Source: Pseudomonas sp. GOM7
GTDB taxonomy: Bacteria > Pseudomonadota > Gammaproteobacteria > Pseudomonadales > Pseudomonadaceae
Assembly (NCBI RefSeq): GCF_026723825.1
Contig: NZ_CP113519.1
Location: forward strand, 2,976,001 to 3,040,000
Direction: 5' to 3'
DNA length: 64,000 nucleotides
Numbering within the stretch: the stretch's first letter is position 1; the number at the start of each line of letters is the position of its first letter. The notes under the pieces were generated by a model. The model was not told the DNA's origin, ran no database searches, and worked only from the letters and a program-made list of their open reading frames with translations. Positions 59,723 through 64,000 of this stretch are shown in pieces. Made by a program: the position numbers and the translations under genes.

Positions 59723-60577
59723 ATGGCTTACCATCCCAGCATTGATACCGAATTGCTGCGCAGCTTCGTCGCCATCGCCGACACCGGCGGTTTCACCCGC
59801 GCCGCCGATGCGGTGAACCGCACCCAATCAGCGATCAGCATGCAGATGAAGCGATTGGAGGAAGACGTGGTGCAGCGCCCCTTGTTCGAGCGCGACGGCC
59901 GCCAGGTTCGGCTCACGCCCGAAGGCCAGGTGCTGCTGGGTTATGCGCGACGCATCCTCAAGCTGCATGGCGAGGTGCTCAACACCCTGCGCGAGCCACA
60001 TATGGTCGGCGCCGTGCGCATCGGCACACCGGACGATTACGTGATGCGCTTTCTGCCGGAGATTCTCTCGCGCTTCGCCCAGGCCTACCCGCTGGTGCAG
60101 GTTGAGGTGCACTGCGAACCCTCCGGGCAATTGCTGCAGCGCCAGGATCTGGATCTGACCATCGTCACCCGCCAACCGGGCAAGGAGATCGGCCAGCTAC
60201 TGCGCCAGGAGCGCTTTGCCTGGGCGGTGGCGCAGGGTTTCGCCCCGCACGAGCAGACGCCCATGCCGCTGGCGATGTTCAATGCCGACTGTTTCTGTCG
60301 CGAATGGGCGTGCAATGCGCTGGACGCGATGAGCCGCCCCTACCGCATCGCCTATACCAGCCCCAGCCTGTCGGCGATCTTCGCCGTGGTGCGCGCAGGA
60401 TTGGCAGTGACCGCGCAACTGCAGAGCCTGATCACCCCCGATCTGCGCATTCTCGGCGAAGCCGAGGGCCTGCCGACGCTGCCGCTGACCAGCATCGTGC
60501 TGCTACGCAAGCAAGGCAGCCAGTCGCCAGTGACCGAGTGCCTGGCCGAGCATATCGTCGAGGGGTTCAGGCTCTAG
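59723..60577 (+). CDS. LysR-family transcriptional regulator
   Basis: 284 residues. N-terminal winged helix (1-65): LLRSFVAIADTGGFTRAADAVNRTQSAISMQMKRLEED. C-terminal effector domain of the periplasmic-binding fold from about 90, with VRIGTPDDYVMRFLPEIL. It is divergent from the DUF1127/transporter pair, which suggests it controls that operon. Effector unknown. Confidence 0.92.
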   Translation: MAYHPSIDTELLRSFVAIADTGGFTRAADAVNRTQSAISMQMKRLEEDVVQRPLFERDGRQVRLTPEGQVLLGYARRILKLHGEVLNTLREPHMVGAVRIGTPDDYVMRFLPEILSRFAQAYPLVQVEVHCEPSGQLLQRQDLDLTIVTRQPGKEIGQLLRQERFAWAVAQGFAPHEQTPMPLAMFNADCFCREWACNALDAMSRPYRIAYTSPSLSAIFAVVRAGLAVTAQLQSLITPDLRILGEAEGLPTLPLTSIVLLRKQGSQSPVTECLAEHIVEGFRL

Positions 60578-60595
60578 CGCAGGGGGCAGCACAGC

Positions 60596-61129
60596 CTAAG
60601 ACTTGCCGCTCGAGCACTTGGGCTCGACGGTGAACGTCCTGGAAACATCAACGGCGCCCAGGTGCTCCAGCGTGCGCCGGCCGATCAATACCGGATAGAT
60701 CATCTTGCCGCGATTCTTCAGCGAGAACTCCTCGTTGTAGATGCGATCACCAATGCACATCTTCAATTTGACCACCGGGCGCCTTTCCGCACCGCCGGCG
60801 CCCCTGACCTTGACGTTCCTTTCGACACGCCGCTCGAAGGGAATGCTCAGCGTTTTTCCGCTCTTGCTGTCATTGGCTTCCACATTGAAACGCACCCAGT
60901 CCTCGCCATCCTTCTCGAAGCGCTCGAGATCCTTGGCATCCATCGACGACGTCAGGGCGCCGGTATCCAGCTTGATCTTCAGCGAAGCCCTTTCAGGCAA
61001 CAGCAGCCCCTCCTCTACCCACCCATAGACGCGGGGAGATGGCGAGTTCGTCTTCGAGTGCACCGCTGGCGAAGACATCATTGCCAGCATCAGCGCTACA
61101 GCGGAAGCGGTTACAGGGGGCATGGCCAT
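60596..61129 (-). CDS. Exported retropepsin-like (Zn_protease/DUF785) protein
   Basis: 177 residues with an N-terminal signal-like helix. The core has YGWVEEGLLLPERASLKIKLDTGALTSSMDA containing the aspartic-protease-like DTGA triad, then VKLKMCIGDRIYNEEFSLKNRGKMIYPVLIGRRTL. This matches the RimK-associated ATP-dependent zinc protease family, now regarded as retropepsin-like. Start assigned at ATG 61129; MLAMMSS at codon 14 is possible. Periplasmic. Confidence 0.82.
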   Translation of the reverse strand: MAMPPVTASAVALMLAMMSSPAVHSKTNSPSPRVYGWVEEGLLLPERASLKIKLDTGALTSSMDAKDLERFEKDGEDWVRFNVEANDSKSGKTLSIPFERRVERNVKVRGAGGAERRPVVKLKMCIGDRIYNEEFSLKNRGKMIYPVLIGRRTLEHLGAVDVSRTFTVEPKCSSGKS

Positions 61130-61306
61130 CGACAGCTACCTCGGTTGTGAAAAGTCCACCCTACTCGGGTGCAGGTCAATTTTTCGTCAAATGGCCTGCT
61201 CGCTTGTCACAAGCAAAGTAGAACCACCCTCTTGAGAGTGGCAGGGTCAGATTTCAGTTCAGTGCGGAGCGGGACGCCCTACACGCTGCCCAAAAGGCCA
61301 CGCTCG

Positions 61307-62236
61307 TTACTCGGCGCGATCCACCCGGCTCATGGCCTGACGCTCATAGCGCGGGTAGAGATGGCTGACGCTGCGGATCAGCTCGTAGCGGCTCAGATTC
61401 ACCTGGGCGAAACGCGTGGGGATTGGCGTGCGGATCAGCTCGTTCATCTCGGCGCCCTGCTCCGCGCCCTGGCGCAGCAGGCCATCGAGCCAACCCAGGT
61501 AGTCGCGCATCTGCACGAAAGGCGCGGCGTCCCTGGCCAGTGGCCCGTGACCAGGCACGAGCTGCTTCCAGGGCAGCGCTTGCAGGCGATCCAGGTCGGC
61601 CAGCCAGACGTCCAGCCCCGGCGTGTTCGGCGTGGTCAGGGCGCGCTGGTAGAACAGGATGTCGCCCGCGAACAACACCCCTGTGCGCTCGTCGAGAATG
61701 GCCAGATCCGCGCCGGTATGGCCGCTCAGCGCCAGTAGCTGCAGGCGCCGACCACCGATCTCAAGCACGCCCTCCTGCGCCTCTTCGGTGGGCAACACCA
61801 CCTCGGTACCACGCATCCAGTCGCCCACCAGGCGGTACATGTTTTCCGCCATGGCATCGCCCTGCTCGGCTAGACGTTTCGTGGTGCCCGGCAAGGCGAC
61901 GATAGGTACGTCGGTGAAGGCCTGGTTACCCAGCACGTGATCGGGGTGATGGTGAGTCAGCAGCACACGCAGCACCGGCTTGCCGGTGACCTTTTCGATA
62001 GCCTGATGCAGTGCCTCGCCATAGCGGCGCGAGGGGCCAGTGTCGATCACCACCACGCCGTCGGCGGTTTCGATAAAGCCGACATTGACGATATTGCCGC
62101 CGTTGTCCGCGGCGAAATTGTCGGTGCTGCCTTCCAGCAGCCAGACGCCTTCGGCGATCTGCCGGGGTAGCAGGTGGTAATCGAGGGCCTGGGCCAGGTT
62201 GGCGAGCAGGCAGGTCATCAATAGTATCCAGCGCAT
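61307..62236 (-). CDS. Quinoprotein relay system zinc metallohydrolase (MBL fold)
   Basis: 309 residues from the ATG at 62236; signal peptide ends AQA. MBL ligands are HHHPDHVLGN, SGHTGADLAI, an Asp in LFAGDILFYQ, and a His in PGHGPLA. SoxH-related enzymes of this kind are found beside PQQ-dependent alcohol dehydrogenases, where a thiol-ester relay is proposed. Together with the next two genes it makes a three-gene minus-strand set (51-base gap to the carrier gene). Confidence 0.85.
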   Translation of the reverse strand: MRWILLMTCLLANLAQALDYHLLPRQIAEGVWLLEGSTDNFAADNGGNIVNVGFIETADGVVVIDTGPSRRYGEALHQAIEKVTGKPVLRVLLTHHHPDHVLGNQAFTDVPIVALPGTTKRLAEQGDAMAENMYRLVGDWMRGTEVVLPTEEAQEGVLEIGGRRLQLLALSGHTGADLAILDERTGVLFAGDILFYQRALTTPNTPGLDVWLADLDRLQALPWKQLVPGHGPLARDAAPFVQMRDYLGWLDGLLRQGAEQGAEMNELIRTPIPTRFAQVNLSRYELIRSVSHLYPRYERQAMSRVDRAE

Positions 62237-62256
62237 GGGGAGCACCCTTGGTGACT

Positions 62257-62277
62257 GGTGCGCGCAGCGCACCCTAC
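62257..62277. repeat. Short palindromic repeat, copy 2
   Basis: Matches the copy at 39407-39427 with one base different. It lies between the carrier and hydrolase genes, so it is within the transcript. Confidence 0.6.
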
Positions 62278-62287
62278 GCCGCATCGT

Positions 62288-63037
62288 TCAGAACGCGGCC
62301 TGGAATTCGTTGCCGTTGTTGTCGCGCAGCCACAGCTCGGCGTGCTGGTCGCCACGCAGGTCGAAGGTCAGCGTCGGGTTCTCGCTGACCGCCGGGAACA
62401 GCTCCAGACGCCCCAGCACCTGGCCGTCAGGATCGCGCAGCTCGGCCCGTTCGATATAGAACTCGGGGATGCCACCGACCAGGCCGTTGTCCATCGGGTG
62501 CGACACCTGCAGGCGCAGGCGGCTGTCCTCGCCGCGCTGGAAGCGCTTGCCCAGCACCTGGCCCAGGCGCTCCTGCCAGCCGGCTTCGGCGCGCACCACA
62601 CTGGGCGCGGTGCAGCCACCGCCGGCCGCCTCCACCCGTGCCGAGCCGATATGCCAGAGGCCGTCCTCGGTGAGCACCGCCGCACGAATCGGCGTGGCCT
62701 GTTCGACGCGGATGCGAATGGCCAAAGTCGGCTCCAGCGCGGCGCTGGGGGTGAAGTCGACAATACGCGGGATGGGGTTGAGCTCGGCCCAGGCGAGGAT
62801 GCGTCTGACCTTGCCGCGATAGGCGCTGGCGTCGATCTGGATCGGCACCTGGCGCGCGTCCTCGGCGAAGGGCGGTACCTCGAGGCGTACCAGCTCGTCG
62901 AAGACGAAGGGTTCGCCATCGAGCAAGCGCTGGTGGTAGTAGTCCCACATCACCGAGGCCACCGGATCGGGCTCCGCCGCCTGCGTCTCCCAACTCCAGA
63001 CGCACAGCGCCAGTACTATCAGGCCACGCCAATCCAT
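62288..63037 (-). CDS. Quinoprotein dehydrogenase-associated SoxYZ-like carrier
   Basis: 249 residues with signal peptide (TQAAEP). The SoxY-like half ends in EAAGGGCTAPS, whose Cys is equivalent to the mobile sulfur-carrying arm of SoxY; the SoxZ-like half has VSHPMDNGLVGGIPEFYI, corresponding to SoxZ. The fused carrier is periplasmic. Members accompany PQQ alcohol or lanthanide dehydrogenases; function not established. Confidence 0.87.
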   Translation of the reverse strand: MDWRGLIVLALCVWSWETQAAEPDPVASVMWDYYHQRLLDGEPFVFDELVRLEVPPFAEDARQVPIQIDASAYRGKVRRILAWAELNPIPRIVDFTPSAALEPTLAIRIRVEQATPIRAAVLTEDGLWHIGSARVEAAGGGCTAPSVVRAEAGWQERLGQVLGKRFQRGEDSRLRLQVSHPMDNGLVGGIPEFYIERAELRDPDGQVLGRLELFPAVSENPTLTFDLRGDQHAELWLRDNNGNEFQAAF

Positions 63038-63058
63038 CGCCCACCTCCGGCTCGCGCC

Positions 63059-63973
63059 CTATTGGTATTGTTCGGGCTTCTCGAAGCGCAGACCGTACTG
63101 CCCGTAGAGGCGCTCCAGCGAACCATCGAGAATCAGGTTTTCCAGTTGTTCTTCCAGGGCATAGGCCAGTTGTCGATTGGTCTCGTGCACCGCCATGCCG
63201 ATTTCCCAGATCTGCCGGCCCATGTCTGGGTAGGCGTTCTCGGCCAGCGCCAGTTGCGGATCATTGGCCTCGTGCAGCAGCCAGTCCACCTCGCCGCGCA
63301 GGGCCATCACCGCGTCCACCTCACCGGCACGCATGGCAGCGCAGGCCAAGGTCGGCGACGGATAGTGACGAGCCTGCGAGCGCAGCAAGCCGTCCATCGC
63401 GGAGCTGAGGTAGAACGACGGCACGCTGTCCACCTCGACGCCAATGGGATGCTGCTGCAGGGCATTGATGCTCGGCACCTCGGCCAGGCGACGGCGGTCG
63501 AAGGCCAGTTGCCAGCGCTCGCGCTGATAGGGGCCGAACATCACCACGCGTTCGTTGACCAGCTCACCCAGTTCGTTGCGCATCTGCGCGTAGTCACGGT
63601 CGTAGGGCACGCGCAGCATCAGGTCGGCCAGCTCGCCCTGGGCGGTGACCCGGCCACGCCAGATGTAGTCGCGCAGGTCGTCGTCGAGCTTCTCGCCGGG
63701 CGGCGCCCAGATCACCTGCAGCGTTAGGCCTAACCCTTCAGCCAGCGCCTTGGCCAGCTCGTAGTCGACCCCACGCGGCTGGCCCTCCTGCTCGAAGCTG
63801 TAGGGCGGAAAGTTCTGGTACAGCGCCACGCGCAACACGCCCTCTTCCATGATGCGGTCGTAGTCGCGCACCTGTGCCTGGGCGCTACCCAGGCACAGCA
63901 ACAGGCCGCTCAGCAGGATCAGGCGGCGAATGACCGCGAAGATCGTGAAGCACGAGCGCAGCAGATTTGGCAT
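63059..63973 (-). CDS. Quinoprotein-associated periplasmic substrate-binding protein
   Basis: 304 residues; signal peptide ends SAQAQ. The solute-binding type 3 fold is seen in LRVALYQNFPPYSFEQEGQPRGVDYELA and AVDAVMALRGEVDWLL, ending with LERLYGQYGL. Related MoxJ/XoxJ-like proteins help assemble or service PQQ dehydrogenases rather than feeding an ABC importer, and no permease gene is adjacent. It is 21 bases upstream of the carrier gene. ATG at 63973 has GAGGAG 10 bases upstream. Confidence 0.83.
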   Translation of the reverse strand: MPNLLRSCFTIFAVIRRLILLSGLLLCLGSAQAQVRDYDRIMEEGVLRVALYQNFPPYSFEQEGQPRGVDYELAKALAEGLGLTLQVIWAPPGEKLDDDLRDYIWRGRVTAQGELADLMLRVPYDRDYAQMRNELGELVNERVVMFGPYQRERWQLAFDRRRLAEVPSINALQQHPIGVEVDSVPSFYLSSAMDGLLRSQARHYPSPTLACAAMRAGEVDAVMALRGEVDWLLHEANDPQLALAENAYPDMGRQIWEIGMAVHETNRQLAYALEEQLENLILDGSLERLYGQYGLRFEKPEQYQ

Positions 63974-64000
63974 GAATCTCTCACTCCTCGACGTGCACGC

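Overview
The window is chromosomal DNA from a high-GC gammaproteobacterium. Gene content and order point to the genus Pseudomonas, most like the mendocina/oleovorans side of the aeruginosa lineage: colR-colS next to an InaA-type kinase; gltA divergent from sdhCDAB-sucAB-lpdG-sucCD; an alaA/msrB/htpX/tpm/deaD/class II DAHP synthase neighbourhood; and a PA1571-type small protein. Species is inferred from synteny and protein resemblance only. No tRNA, rRNA, insertion sequence, prophage, CRISPR array or toxin-antitoxin pair was seen, so this is mainly core genome.

Layout. 1-6.7 kb is an envelope-maintenance locus: an LTA-synthase-like sulfatase and a PAP2 phosphatase run leftwards. The ColR/ColS two-component system, a methyltransferase, an InaA-family kinase and diacylglycerol kinase run rightwards. 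Sites resembling the published ColR-binding consensus lie in front of both arms. 6.7-17 kb holds a DUF3859 protein, a secreted amidohydrolase, a soluble chemoreceptor, OsmC and pirin proteins, a secreted dienelactone hydrolase, and an MHYT hybrid histidine kinase overlapping an HD-GYP response regulator. 17-24 kb holds htpG with a textbook heat-shock promoter, a membrane protein of unknown function, a small lipoprotein, MAPEG and DUF599 proteins, and the branched-chain amino acid carrier brnQ.

24-37 kb is the TCA-cycle block. sucD, sucC, lpdG, sucB, sucA, sdhB, sdhA, sdhD and sdhC are all on the minus strand, and gltA is divergent. Several gene junctions in this block carry hairpins. 37-45 kb has a START-domain/YkgJ pair, an exonuclease, ppnP, a RhtA-like exporter, and a tight five-gene minus-strand operon (AcoX-like NAD kinase, DUF1287, DCC thiol oxidoreductase, DoxX-like, ABC exporter). 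45-51 kb has msrB, alaA, an uncharacterised protein, htpX, a gene-free island of structured repeats, tpm and a DODA-type dioxygenase.

51-61 kb holds deaD, a spermidine-synthase-like protein, class II DAHP synthase, a LoiP-like metalloprotease, a DUF1311 protein, a YcaQ-like glycosylase, DUF3291, a DMT transporter with a DUF1127 protein, a divergent LysR regulator, and a retropepsin-like protein. The right edge (61.3-64 kb) is a three-gene accessory set for PQQ-dependent dehydrogenases: a metallo-hydrolase, a SoxYZ-like carrier and a periplasmic binding protein.

The items most worth following are the paired ColR-type boxes, the MHYT kinase/HD-GYP pair, the five-gene redox/envelope operon, the quinoprotein relay trio, and the repeat island at 48.3-48.9 kb. 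I did not find convincing evidence of a wholly new defence or mobile system.
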